From contig JAKSUH010000001.1 in the NCBI GenBank assembly GCA_024413395.1, positions 23,272-87,271 of the forward strand: a stretch of DNA of 64,000 nucleotides. The letters run 5' to 3'. The notes under the pieces are model-generated. The model saw nothing but the letters and a program-made list of their open reading frames with translations. It did not search any database and had not been told where the DNA came from. Both the position numbers and the translations under genes were made by a program. The stretch is from an archaeon. GTDB lineage: Archaea; Methanobacteriota; Methanobacteria; Methanobacteriales; Methanobacteriaceae. The first letter of the stretch is position 1; each line of letters begins with the position of its first letter. This document shows, one piece after another, positions 1 to 9,200 of the stretch.

Positions 1-1
1 T

Positions 2-3000
2 TTTGCTTCATTAGTAGCTAATACTGTTTATGAAATTAATGATGATTTTACATTAACAGGTACTTATACAGTTCCAGCTAATGTAACATTTTATTTCAAT
101 GGAGGTTCTATTTCAGGTGGTACATTTAAATGTCCTGGAGATAAAACAGCTACTATAGATGGAGTTTCTCGTTCTTGGTATTCTGATAAATCAAAAAGAC
201 CTCGTCTTGCTGGTGTAGTTAAATTTAATACTAAAAATTATAATTTAAATTGGGATGGAGGATTTGCAAATGATGAAATAGAAGCAGATTGGTTTAATCT
301 TACAACTTCTCATACCAATAATAATGCTGCTGTAATAAACTCTCTAATAAGAAACTGTCATAGACAAATTCTTGTTATTTCTAGAATGATTCCTATTACA
401 GAATCTATTACTATTCCAGATAATGTACAAGTAACATTATTAGGACGAGAAATATTTCAAGGTGGATATGCTAATTATACAGGTTCTTGTAATGCAGGTT
501 TTTACATTGTAGGAAAATTGTTTTCTGCAATAACTCAAACTGGTGGTGCATTAAATTTAAAATCAATTACTTGTTTAGGAGCAAAAACTGCTTATGGTAC
601 AACTAATCCTAGATATGATGGTTCTTATTTTGATAATACTTTAGTGGATCCTTATGGAGTTACATATACTCTAAATTCAGCTACTACTGGTTCTCAAAAA
701 GTAAATTCTGAACATTTTTGTGGATTTGATTGTAAAGGTGGTAACTGTGAACAAATAGAAGATTGTTGTTTTAATGGATTCTGTAGAGGTATTTCATTAG
801 ATAATTCTAAAACTTGGAAAGCTAATGCTCCAGGATTTATTACACGTTGTTTTATATCAACTTGTAAATATGGTCTATATGTAAATCGTACTTCTGATTT
901 CTTTTGTACTAATTGTAAATTTAATAGTTGTGTATCTGATGCTCCTATGACTAATTCAACTTATGGAGTAGATAGAAACAATATTAAATCTCAATATAAA
1001 GTAGGTGCTGCGGTTTATATTACGGGTACTGCTATGATTCAATTTGACGCTTGTCGTTGGGAGTTTAATTATATTGGTATTTATATAGATTCATCTTCAT
1101 ATAATGTATCTGTAACGGGTTCTATTTTTGATAGACATACACATTCAATTCTTTGTGTAAATAATGATACTACTTCTGTAACTTGGACGGGAAGCGGTAA
1201 TTCATCTGGAGCAGGAGAAACTTTTCCTGATAGAAGAAATCCTGCTATATCTCTTAATTTTACAGGTAATAATATTTTAAGAGGTCTTGGTAGAAGATTG
1301 AATTGGTCTAGTACTAATTATTCTTTTGCACCAGGTGTTGCTTATTTTGCATTTAAGTCTATAGCTGATAATACAACTGATACTACAATCAAAGATGCAG
1401 ATGGATTAAGACGTTGTAATATAAATATTTCTGGAAATACTATTTGTGATACAGAAGAATTAAATCCAGAAGGAGGAGCTTATAATCCTAGTAAATATGA
1501 ATATCAACATGCTATTTTCTTCTTCGATTGTGGTAATAATGATTTAGGAGGAATAAAGCTTGTACATGGTTCTAATGATTATCAAGGTTCTAAAGCTACT
1601 CATTATTGCGAATCATCTACAGCTACATCTTCTAATGGATTTGCTATAGTAAAAGGTTCTAATAATCTTTATAATGATAATATTAATTTTACAACTCCTT
1701 ATAAATATAATAATGCTTCCAAATCTTCTAAGTGTTGTAAGTGCTATGAGTTCTTTGTAAAAGATGATATTATTTATGCTATAGATACTTATAATGGACA
1801 AGGAGCACATCCTATATCTAATGGAGGTGGAAGTGAAGCTAAACATTCAGTTAAACTTTTGTTTTTCGGTAATTCATTTACTAAAAATTCTATAGGTTAT
1901 CTTCCTTTTATATTAAAGTCTGTAGCTCCTAATCTTGAGTTTCATATAGCAATAGCTTCAATTTCTGGAGCTCCTCTTGCACAACATTATGCAAATCTAT
2001 TAAATCAAGCAGTTAGTTCAGATGGAACAACTTATAATCCTACATCTTATAATTATTGGGAAATAAGTAATACAGATACAAAATGGATAGGAGGAGATCC
2101 TAGTGATGCACATCAAACTTGGCAAGATACTGCTGTTTCTAAAGATATAAATAGTATACTTCAAGAAGACGAATGGGATATTATATCTTTTCAACAAGGA
2201 GGTAGAATTGCTCCTTCTGCATGGAATACATATTATAAACCTTTTATATATGGTATTCATGCTAAAATAGCAGAAAAAACTCTTGCTTTAGGTTATCAAA
2301 GTAAATTTGCTTGGAATCTTACTCATGGTTCATATCAATCTACTCATGATACTCAAAAGACAGCATGGCAAAATACAGCTAATAATGCACAAACTATTAT
2401 GTCATCTACAGGAACTTCTTTGATTCTTCCTTATGGTACAGCTGTTCAAAATTTAAGAACTACATCTTTAGATGCTAGCGGTACTGGAGGTGATGGAATA
2501 GGATTAATGCAAGGAGATAACACTCATCTTCATGAAGGAATTGCTAAATATACAGCTTCTTTAGCAGTAGCTCTTGCCATTCTTAAAGAAATTCATGTTC
2601 CTGCAAATATAGTAGGTAATGCTTTTAGAATGACTAAAACATTAAGTCAATCGCTAAATGTACCTTATCCTAATTATGGAACTTCTAATACAGTAAAAGG
2701 AATTGATGATAATAATTGTTTTATTGCTCAAATGGCTGCTATTGCTGCAATTAATAATCCTTTTGCAGAAACAAATATATCAGATTACGAAGGAGGTTCT
2801 TCTGAAACATATACTGTTAAAAATTATCTTAATTCAGGAGGCAGTTATATAGATTTAGGAGTAAAAGTACTTGATGAACGTTGGGATGTAGATACTAAAG
2901 TTCAAGTAACAAATACTTCTGCTCAAGCTTGGTTATACTGGTTTAGAGGTAATTCAGGTCAATATGAACAAGTATCTCAAATCTATTATAATACAGATAA

Positions 3001-3397
3001 TAGATGGCCTGTTTGTTCTCAATCTTCTGCTACTAATCAAGACAGAGTTCAGTTATCTAATTTTGGAACAACAGCTCATACGATTAAAACTTCTGGAACT
3101 ACTTGTTATTTTGATAACAATGCACATTCTGTACAAATGACTAAAATAGAAATGTATCATCCTCAAGTTAATTTTGAACTATTTAGTAAGATTCATACTA
3201 ATTCTGATGGAACTCCTACAACTAGAGAAGTTTCTCCTACTTTAAGATTGTATTATTTCAAACTTGTACATGCTAATGGAACAGTTGCTTTAAATTTAGT
3301 TCCTGCAGTTAGAGATTCTGATTCTAAAGTAGGTTTACTAGATCAAACTACTAATACATTCTATCCTTGTGTTGGTGGTTCTCCTACAGTTGGATAA
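2..3397 (+). CDS. Tail spike / receptor-binding protein with beta-helix and SGNH (DUF4886-like) hydrolase domain, 5' partial
   Basis: The frame is open from base 2, so the N terminus lies outside the window; the first internal ATG (386) is not the real start. About 1131 residues are visible. The first half is Gly/Asn/Thr-rich with short repeated beta-strand patterns, as in right-handed beta-helix tail spikes. From about base 1850 there is an SGNH/GDSL-like domain: the block FFGNSFTKN (near 1860-1890) supplies the nucleophile Ser, and DNTHLHEG (about 2515-2540) supplies the Asp/His pair, as in DUF4886. The last ~60 residues (LRLYYFKL ... VGLLDQTTNTFYP) match the C-terminal module often seen on phage and bacterial surface proteins. 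It probably binds surface glycans and removes ester groups from them. It precedes a holin-like gene at the start of the tail cluster. The fold calls are inference from motifs. Confidence 0.75.
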   Translation, partial: FASLVANTVYEINDDFTLTGTYTVPANVTFYFNGGSISGGTFKCPGDKTATIDGVSRSWYSDKSKRPRLAGVVKFNTKNYNLNWDGGFANDEIEADWFNLTTSHTNNNAAVINSLIRNCHRQILVISRMIPITESITIPDNVQVTLLGREIFQGGYANYTGSCNAGFYIVGKLFSAITQTGGALNLKSITCLGAKTAYGTTNPRYDGSYFDNTLVDPYGVTYTLNSATTGSQKVNSEHFCGFDCKGGNCEQIEDCCFNGFCRGISLDNSKTWKANAPGFITRCFISTCKYGLYVNRTSDFFCTNCKFNSCVSDAPMTNSTYGVDRNNIKSQYKVGAAVYITGTAMIQFDACRWEFNYIGIYIDSSSYNVSVTGSIFDRHTHSILCVNNDTTSVTWTGSGNSSGAGETFPDRRNPAISLNFTGNNILRGLGRRLNWSSTNYSFAPGVAYFAFKSIADNTTDTTIKDADGLRRCNINISGNTICDTEELNPEGGAYNPSKYEYQHAIFFFDCGNNDLGGIKLVHGSNDYQGSKATHYCESSTATSSNGFAIVKGSNNLYNDNINFTTPYKYNNASKSSKCCKCYEFFVKDDIIYAIDTYNGQGAHPISNGGGSEAKHSVKLLFFGNSFTKNSIGYLPFILKSVAPNLEFHIAIASISGAPLAQHYANLLNQAVSSDGTTYNPTSYNYWEISNTDTKWIGGDPSDAHQTWQDTAVSKDINSILQEDEWDIISFQQGGRIAPSAWNTYYKPFIYGIHAKIAEKTLALGYQSKFAWNLTHGSYQSTHDTQKTAWQNTANNAQTIMSSTGTSLILPYGTAVQNLRTTSLDASGTGGDGIGLMQGDNTHLHEGIAKYTASLAVALAILKEIHVPANIVGNAFRMTKTLSQSLNVPYPNYGTSNTVKGIDDNNCFIAQMAAIAAINNPFAETNISDYEGGSSETYTVKNYLNSGGSYIDLGVKVLDERWDVDTKVQVTNTSAQAWLYWFRGNSGQYEQVSQIYYNTDNRWPVCSQSSATNQDRVQLSNFGTTAHTIKTSGTTCYFDNNAHSVQMTKIEMYHPQVNFELFSKIHTNSDGTPTTREVSPTLRLYYFKLVHANGTVALNLVPAVRDSDSKVGLLDQTTNTFYPCVGGSPTVG

Positions 3398-3407
3398 CTT
3401 AAAATTA

Positions 3408-3758
3408 ATGCTTATGGAAATATTTAATCAAATTATCGAAACTACTCTTAATAGTTTTGATTTTGGATTTTGTGCTAGTGTCAATATCCTTACTTACATT
3501 GTTATAAAAGCTATTGATGAAATCAATGGTAAAAAGAAAGTTCATACTTGGATTAAAAGACTTGTACTACTTTCTTCTATACTTGTAGTAGGTATTGTTT
3601 ATTATGCTACAGATACAGATTTAAAACTACTTATGAATAGTGCTATTTTAGCTCCTGTGTTTTGGAGTTGGATAGCAAAACCTATTGTAGATAAATTTAA
3701 GATTGGATATAGAAAAGAAGATAAAGTTGTAGAAGATAGTGAAGAGCCAGAATTATAA
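3408..3758 (+). CDS. Holin-like small membrane protein
   Basis: A protein of about 116 residues with three hydrophobic segments (FCASVNILTYIVIKAID, LVLLSSILVVGIVYYATD and LMNSAILAPVFWSWIA) and a charged C-terminal tail ending EDSEEPEL. A short size, several membrane segments and a charged tail fit a phage holin, which would permeabilise the inner membrane at lysis. The frame can be extended upstream to a GTG inside the tail spike gene, but ATG 3408 (or 3414) just after the spike stop fits the A/T-rich leader seen at other starts. It sits between the tail spike and the ring-protein operon. No endolysin is visible in the window, so the holin role is inference; another small virion membrane protein is possible. 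Confidence 0.5.
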   Translation: MLMEIFNQIIETTLNSFDFGFCASVNILTYIVIKAIDEINGKKKVHTWIKRLVLLSSILVVGIVYYATDTDLKLLMNSAILAPVFWSWIAKPIVDKFKIGYRKEDKVVEDSEEPEL

Positions 3759-3786
3759 TTAATAATTTGAAATTGAATTTCAGGCT

Positions 3787-3804
3787 ACACTCTTCTACGG
3801 GGGG
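3787..3804 (+). repeat. Dispersed G-rich motif, copy 1 (intergenic, + orientation)
   Basis: ACACTCTTCTACGGGGGG. One of the best matches to the recurring CTCTTCTACGGGGGA motif of this genome. It lies between the holin-like gene and the ring-protein operon, outside any gene. Confidence 0.7.
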
Positions 3805-3840
3805 AATGACTTGTCCAACTTTAAATTTTAAAGCTCATAG

Positions 3841-3880
3841 AAGTCAAAAGAATAGGGAAATTGCTAAAATTCCCGACTTT
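3841..3880 (+). terminator. Hairpin, possible terminator after the holin-like gene
   Basis: An outer stem AAGTC/GACTT encloses an inner stem GGGAA..TTCCC. It is followed by the alternating TATATATATACATATATA tract rather than a clean T-run. It lies about 90 bases after the holin-like stop and before the next operon, so a terminator is plausible but the T-tract is poor. Confidence 0.4.
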
Positions 3881-3895
3881 ATATATATACATATA

Positions 3896-3903
3896 TAAAT
3901 TTG
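3896..3903 (+). promoter_or_regulatory. Candidate Bacteroidota -7 box upstream of the ring-protein operon
   Basis: TAAATTTG matches the Bacteroidota -7 consensus TAnnTTTG. It lies between a hairpin and the operon that starts at 3999. No clear TTTG is present at -33, and such A/T-rich boxes arise easily by chance, so this is weak. Confidence 0.25.
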
Positions 3904-3934
3904 AGTTATACTTGAAGAAAATAGTATTAATCCT

Positions 3935-3983
3935 AAACCTCTTGTTAATCATAGTGATTTTACTATTGATTAACGAGAGGTTT
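3935..3983 (+). promoter_or_regulatory. Long inverted repeat just upstream of the ring-protein operon
   Basis: Left arm 3935-3955 and right arm 3962-3983 pair over about 21 bases, with one bulged T and one T.G pair and a 6-base loop. Right-arm core: GATTAACGAGAGGTTT. It ends 15 bases before the ATG at 3999 and is followed only by TTTT then A/T-rich sequence. It could terminate upstream transcription, protect the 5' end of the operon transcript, or be a structured promoter. Which of these applies cannot be told from sequence. Confidence 0.6.
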
Positions 3984-3998
3984 TAATTTATAATCAAT

Positions 3999-4682
3999 AT
4001 GGCATCAATATCACAACTTGTTTCAGAGATTGCACATAGTGTTGGAGATCCCAACAATTATGCGTTAAAAAGAAATATTAGAAATGTAATTATTCATACT
4101 AGAAATGAAATAATTAGGCATAGTTATGAAAATCATAATTATGTTGATAGAATTTTAACTCAAAGATTTAGTGTAGAACTTAAAGATATTCTAGATGGAG
4201 AAATTGAAATTCCAGAAGAACTTGAGCCTAAAGGAATTGCTAGAATTAAAAGAACTGTTCAGAAAGTTCCTAGACCTGTTAGACTAACTAATAATCTTCC
4301 TTTTGACAGAGTTAGTACTGTAGGTTATAGAACTAATAAAGAGTTTCCTTTTATTAAAGAAACTTCTGCTAGATTTAGAGCAGCTGTACCTGGACTTAAA
4401 GGTTTAGCTTGTTATGATTATATTAATGGATATATCTATTTGTTTCCTAGTGAATGTAAGCCTTTAGACATTAAAAAGATTTGTATTGAAAGTGCATTTG
4501 AACATCCTACTTTAATTGAAGAAATTAATAATGATGTAGATGAATTCGATCAAATGGTAGATGATAATGAATGGCTGCTTAGTGAAGATATGATTGGACA
4601 AATAAAAGATATTATCTATAAACGAGATCTTCTTTCTCAACATAGAGAAACTGGAGAAATTACTAATCCTATTAAATTTTAA
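3999..4682 (+). CDS. Head-tail connector / tail ring protein (P22 gp4-like position)
   Basis: A 227-residue protein starting MASISQLVSEIAHSVGDPNN. The N-terminal helix-rich region (SVGDPNNYALKRNIRNVIIHTRNEIIRHS) is typical of small ring or adaptor proteins that sit under the portal. The rest is mixed beta, with a conserved-looking block LACYDYINGYIYLFPSECKPLDIKKI. It is first in a tight operon with two more small proteins and a nozzle-type protein, which matches the ring-protein order of crAss-like virions. The gap to the next gene is 3 bases. The role rests on synteny and general character, not on a diagnostic motif. Confidence 0.55.
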   Translation: MASISQLVSEIAHSVGDPNNYALKRNIRNVIIHTRNEIIRHSYENHNYVDRILTQRFSVELKDILDGEIEIPEELEPKGIARIKRTVQKVPRPVRLTNNLPFDRVSTVGYRTNKEFPFIKETSARFRAAVPGLKGLACYDYINGYIYLFPSECKPLDIKKICIESAFEHPTLIEEINNDVDEFDQMVDDNEWLLSEDMIGQIKDIIYKRDLLSQHRETGEITNPIKF

Positions 4683-4685
4683 TCT

Positions 4686-5645
4686 ATGGCTGTTAAAGAA
4701 TTACCTTTTACGACAAAACAACATTTTGCAAGTACTAAAAAGTATGTTGTTGATAAACTTTCTCAGATGAATGATGAAAAGCATGAATTATTAACTACTC
4801 TTTCTGAACTAAAAGCATCTGTTAAAAGTAATGAAACGTTTTATAAAGAACAATGTAATTTAGATATAAATACTAATAAAGAATTTCTTGAGTGTAAACA
4901 TATAGATGGAAAACTACATAATATAGCTAAAACTAATATTGCTAAAAGTATAGAAAAAGATTATGATTATAATAATAAATTTTATATACTTTTAAGATTT
5001 AGTATTCTTCTTAAAGAATTAGCTAGACTAGAAGACGAAATAACTCTTTATAGAGAAATGTCTGGATACAATATTAATACTTATTCTGATTTAATAAGAG
5101 AATATATGACTATTGTTCATAAGAAACTTATTTTAGAAGGAGAAGGTTATTATATTGGAGAAAAAGTTGGTTATATAGTTATTAATAGATGTTTAGTTAA
5201 GCAAGGTGGTAAGAAAAAGATTAACTTTGCTGCTACTAAAAAACGTACTCAAGAATTAAAAGAAAAAGGAGTTAGAATTTATAATAAAGAAGAAGCAGAT
5301 TATTTCAAATCTATTGGAATGGAATATACAGCTGAAGATCCTAGAGTTTATCTTAATGATGAATATTATTATGAAATTCCACTTTTAGCTTGTAAACTTC
5401 CTAATGGTTATAGTTATAGATTAGAAATAGCTGACCATAGACATAGTTCTTGTAGAGGAAAAACCAATGAGGATTTGATAGAAGAATGTAATAAAGATGT
5501 TAATAAAATTTGTGAACTTAGAGTTGATTTAAAAACTAAATTAACTCTTTGTGATAAAGTTAGTAATATTTATTTAAAACTTATTAGAAATGAAACCCAA
5601 ACGACTCTTACCAATTCAACGTCTGTTAGGAAAGATAGACAATGA
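4686..5645 (+). CDS. Putative tail ring / connector-region virion protein
   Basis: A 319-residue protein. The N-terminal ~130 residues are strongly helical and coiled-coil-like (KYVVDKLSQMNDEKHELLTTLSELKASVK); the C-terminal part contains a beta-rich block (VYLNDEYYYEIPLLACKLPNG). No family is recognised by motif. It lies between two connector-type genes, 3 bases after the first and overlapping the second by 56 bases, so a structural role at the head-tail junction is the likely context. Confidence 0.5.
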   Translation: MAVKELPFTTKQHFASTKKYVVDKLSQMNDEKHELLTTLSELKASVKSNETFYKEQCNLDINTNKEFLECKHIDGKLHNIAKTNIAKSIEKDYDYNNKFYILLRFSILLKELARLEDEITLYREMSGYNINTYSDLIREYMTIVHKKLILEGEGYYIGEKVGYIVINRCLVKQGGKKKINFAATKKRTQELKEKGVRIYNKEEADYFKSIGMEYTAEDPRVYLNDEYYYEIPLLACKLPNGYSYRLEIADHRHSSCRGKTNEDLIEECNKDVNKICELRVDLKTKLTLCDKVSNIYLKLIRNETQTTLTNSTSVRKDRQ

Positions 5646-6246
5646 CTTTAACATTAGTGAATCTGATTGGATTCCTAGAGTTGCTGCTTGGACTATTGAT
5701 GCTCTTGCTCAACTAAAAGTTTTACCAATGGATAAAAAGAAAAGAACTCTAGAAGTCAAAGATAGAATTGCACAATTTCCTTGTATGCTTAATTGTACTG
5801 ATTTAAAAGTATGTGACAGCAATGGTTGTGAAATTCCTCTTGCTGGAAATTCTAGTTGTTGCTCTAATAGTTCTGATAATAAGAATGAACGAAGTTATGT
5901 ATTAGATTGTGACCAAATACATTTAAACTTTGATACTGATGAAATTATAGTAGAAAGTTATGAAGTTCTTACTTATTACGATGAGCAATATGATTGTGAC
6001 GTTCCTTATATTTATGATAATGGTCTTTTACTTGAAGCACTTGCTTGGTATGTTATGTTTAAATATCTTAGTAGAGGAAGTAAGCATCCAGTATATAGTT
6101 TAACAGCTAGAGATCCTTATACTAATCCAGCTGCTCGATGGGAATCTTTAAAGTATAAAGCTGCTGCTTCTGTACGAAAAGATATATCTGTTGATAAAGG
6201 TTGGAGAAATTTCTTTTATAATGCAACATTTATGCCTAGAGGTTAA
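5590..6246 (+). CDS. Tail ring / tubular protein
   Basis: A 218-residue protein. The N-terminal block DNDFNISESDWIPRVAAWTIDALAQL resembles the conserved opening of crAss-like ring proteins. A Cys-rich segment in the middle (CTDLKVCDSNGCEIPL ... SSCCS) is unusual. The C terminus has LEALAWYVMFKYLSRG and the end WRNFFYNATFMPRG. The start ATG 5590 lies 56 bases inside the preceding gene in another frame; the start is kept because the DNDFNISESDW block begins soon after it. The next gene begins 3 bases after the stop. Confidence 0.55.
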   Translation: MKPKRLLPIQRLLGKIDNDFNISESDWIPRVAAWTIDALAQLKVLPMDKKKRTLEVKDRIAQFPCMLNCTDLKVCDSNGCEIPLAGNSSCCSNSSDNKNERSYVLDCDQIHLNFDTDEIIVESYEVLTYYDEQYDCDVPYIYDNGLLLEALAWYVMFKYLSRGSKHPVYSLTARDPYTNPAARWESLKYKAAASVRKDISVDKGWRNFFYNATFMPRG

Positions 6247-6249
6247 CAT

Positions 6250-9200
6250 ATGGGAAAGATAGTAAATAAACTTAATCTAAACAGGACTCCTCAAGCAGTA
6301 GAAAATAATAGTCTTGTTTTTGCTAAAAATATTAAACTTAATAAAGATGGTAGTCTTAGTCCTGATACTAGACTTGAATATCTTTTTGAAAAGTATAATA
6401 TTTTTGCTCATATTGTTGGTGTTAATAATAAGATTTATCTATTCAGTCAAGTAGATAGATATAAAAAGTGTACAACGACAAAACCAATGCCATTTCTAAA
6501 TGATATAGATATTTATGATTCTATAAGAATTTATGTTTATGATCAATGGAATGCTCAAACTACATATAATACTACTATTAATTTACTTGAAATAACTGAA
6601 AATAAAAGAGATAATTTTATTAATTTTGCTAATACTTTTCTTACATATACTTGTAAATTACCTTCAGAGTTTCTTCCAGACACTTCTCTTAGATTAGTAA
6701 ATACTCTTGGACATCCTTATGGTGTTGAATTTTACGGAACGAGAATAATAGACGGAGAATCTGTTACTACTAAAATAGGTAATACTACAGCTATCGAAGT
6801 AGGAATAGAAGATAAAAAACTTTATACTATAATAGAATATGATGAGATTACAAAAACAGAAAAAGAACTAGAAACAGGTTGGAAATATCAAGGAGGTAAA
6901 ATTAGTGGTTGTGTTACAATTAATAATACTAGTGAACCTATACTTACTATTTGTGAAACAAATAATAATAGTACTATAGACGTTCCTATTAAACATATTA
7001 ATTTAACGAAATGTACTGCTGATGATGACGAAAGTATTTATACTCAAGCTCCTAATATTCCTATAACAAATCTTCATTTTAGTACTAAATATAAAAAACA
7101 AATTCCTAATGGAACTTATCAATTCTATATAAGATATAAAATTAGAGAAGGTTTTTATACAAATTGGTTTCCTTGTAGTGGTAAATGTTTTGCTGGAAGT
7201 AAGGAAACGTTTAATACTATTCAAGGTACACTAACAGGTGTTAACATTAATATTGATTCTAAAGAATCTTTCGTATTTAATGTTGAACACCTTTTTGACG
7301 TTTATAAAAGTAATTATGAAGAATATCAATTAGGATTTACTATAACAAACGATGATGCTACTAATGCTAGGTCTTGGAAATCATTTGATTTTTCTACTAC
7401 AACTATTTATTTTGATTACGAAAATGTAAAAGAAGTAAATATTGATGAACTAATTAATACAACTTATGAATTATTCAATGTAGGAAATGTTTGTTATTTT
7501 AAAAATAAACTTTATATAGCAGATTACAAAGAAACTGATTTTAATAAAGATTTAGCATCTTATGCAAAGTCTATTGATGTAGAACTAGATACTAAAGAAA
7601 TAAATACTAGTGATAAACTTTATATTGGTGACCAAGAATTAAATAAAGAAAACGAATCTGATACTGTTTTTACTAAATGGGGAGATTCTTCTATTTATGA
7701 TTTATTTATATCAGAAAATACTTCTATTATTAAAAGTAGTTCTAAAAGTAAAAAAGACGATACTAGTAATACAGAATATGGAGCTTTAACTATAGAAACT
7801 ATATTAGATACTTCCGTAGATCCTGATATAATTTGGATTCATAAATCAGCTAGTAGTATTAGTGGACATAAGTTTCCTACATTTGCTCATGTAAATAAAG
7901 AAACGTTTTATACTACTGGATATTTTACTCCATTGTTGTTAACAGGAAATGGAAGTGCTGTAGTAGAAGATACTAAAACACATCCTTTTAATTCTCTACC
8001 TAATACTAAGAAAAGATGGTATTTCGCTAGTGGTTCTAAAAAAGCAAATATTCCTAATAGAAATGGAATAGATGGTCCTTTTCAAGTTTTTAATAATGGA
8101 TTTGGTGCTGCATTAGAACCTATTATTGAAACTTTAGGAAATAATGTTTTAGTAGATTTTAATAATATTGTTGCTAATAAAAAATTACAAGCTGTTTCTA
8201 TAAAATATAACGGTAATGTTTATACTCTATGGGAAGAAAGCGAAGATGCAATAGATAATATAAAGAATCATTTGTATTATGGAGGATTAGATTTAGCTGG
8301 TAATTCTGATGATGATATTTATGAAGAAGCATTAAATATTATTAAAGATAAAATAGTAGGTATAGACGCTAACGGAACATTTTATGCTAAAGTACATAAT
8401 CAATTAATTCCTTTTGATCAATTTGAAATCAACTATTGTGATGCAGAAATAGATATAGACATTACAGATAATAATTCAGATACTTTATATTTAAGTAAAA
8501 TTAGATATGAAGGTACTAAAGTAAATCATTTAATAACTGTAAATGCTAGAGTTAATTCTGATAAAATAAAAGGAAATACTGATGAATATGAATTTACTAC
8601 ATTAAGTCCTTTTACAGATTATGAATTTTATATTCATTATGTACAAAGTAATGGTATAGTTACAAATGGATATTTTATTTGTAAAAAAGGATTACATTCT
8701 ATTAACCCTAATTCTAGTTTATTTGTAATATTTCCTAGAATAAAAAAAGTTAATGTTCCTGAAGGATATTCTGCTTATTTCATAAGTATATGTCATGTAG
8801 GAGATAAAATTCTTAAAGGATTTAATTATTCTAAAATAGGAGATTATAACTATATAGATTGTTTAGAATCTGACGCTATGCTAGATTCTCTAAATGATAA
8901 TATAGAAATTATAGATTCATCTGGACAAACTATAACAAAAGAAGCTAAATATCATGCTAGTTCTTCAACAGAACCTATTAGTATGTTGGGTAATGCAGGA
9001 TGTATTCGTTGGTTAGCTGAAGAAAGTAATACAAAACTATATAAAGGTTTTGATGACTATTTTAGTGCAAATGGTACTTCAGAAACTTTAATGTCTAATG
9101 TATATATTTATATAGCTACTGATAAAACAGAAGAATATTTTAAAATAGATGTTGCTGATAAATTTATAGAAGATGATTTTCTTCCAATTTTTAATGATAT

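Noticed and set aside
3369..3407. Upstream GTG extension of the holin-like gene
   Set aside because: It would overlap the tail spike end; an ATG with a normal A/T-rich leader follows the spike stop directly.
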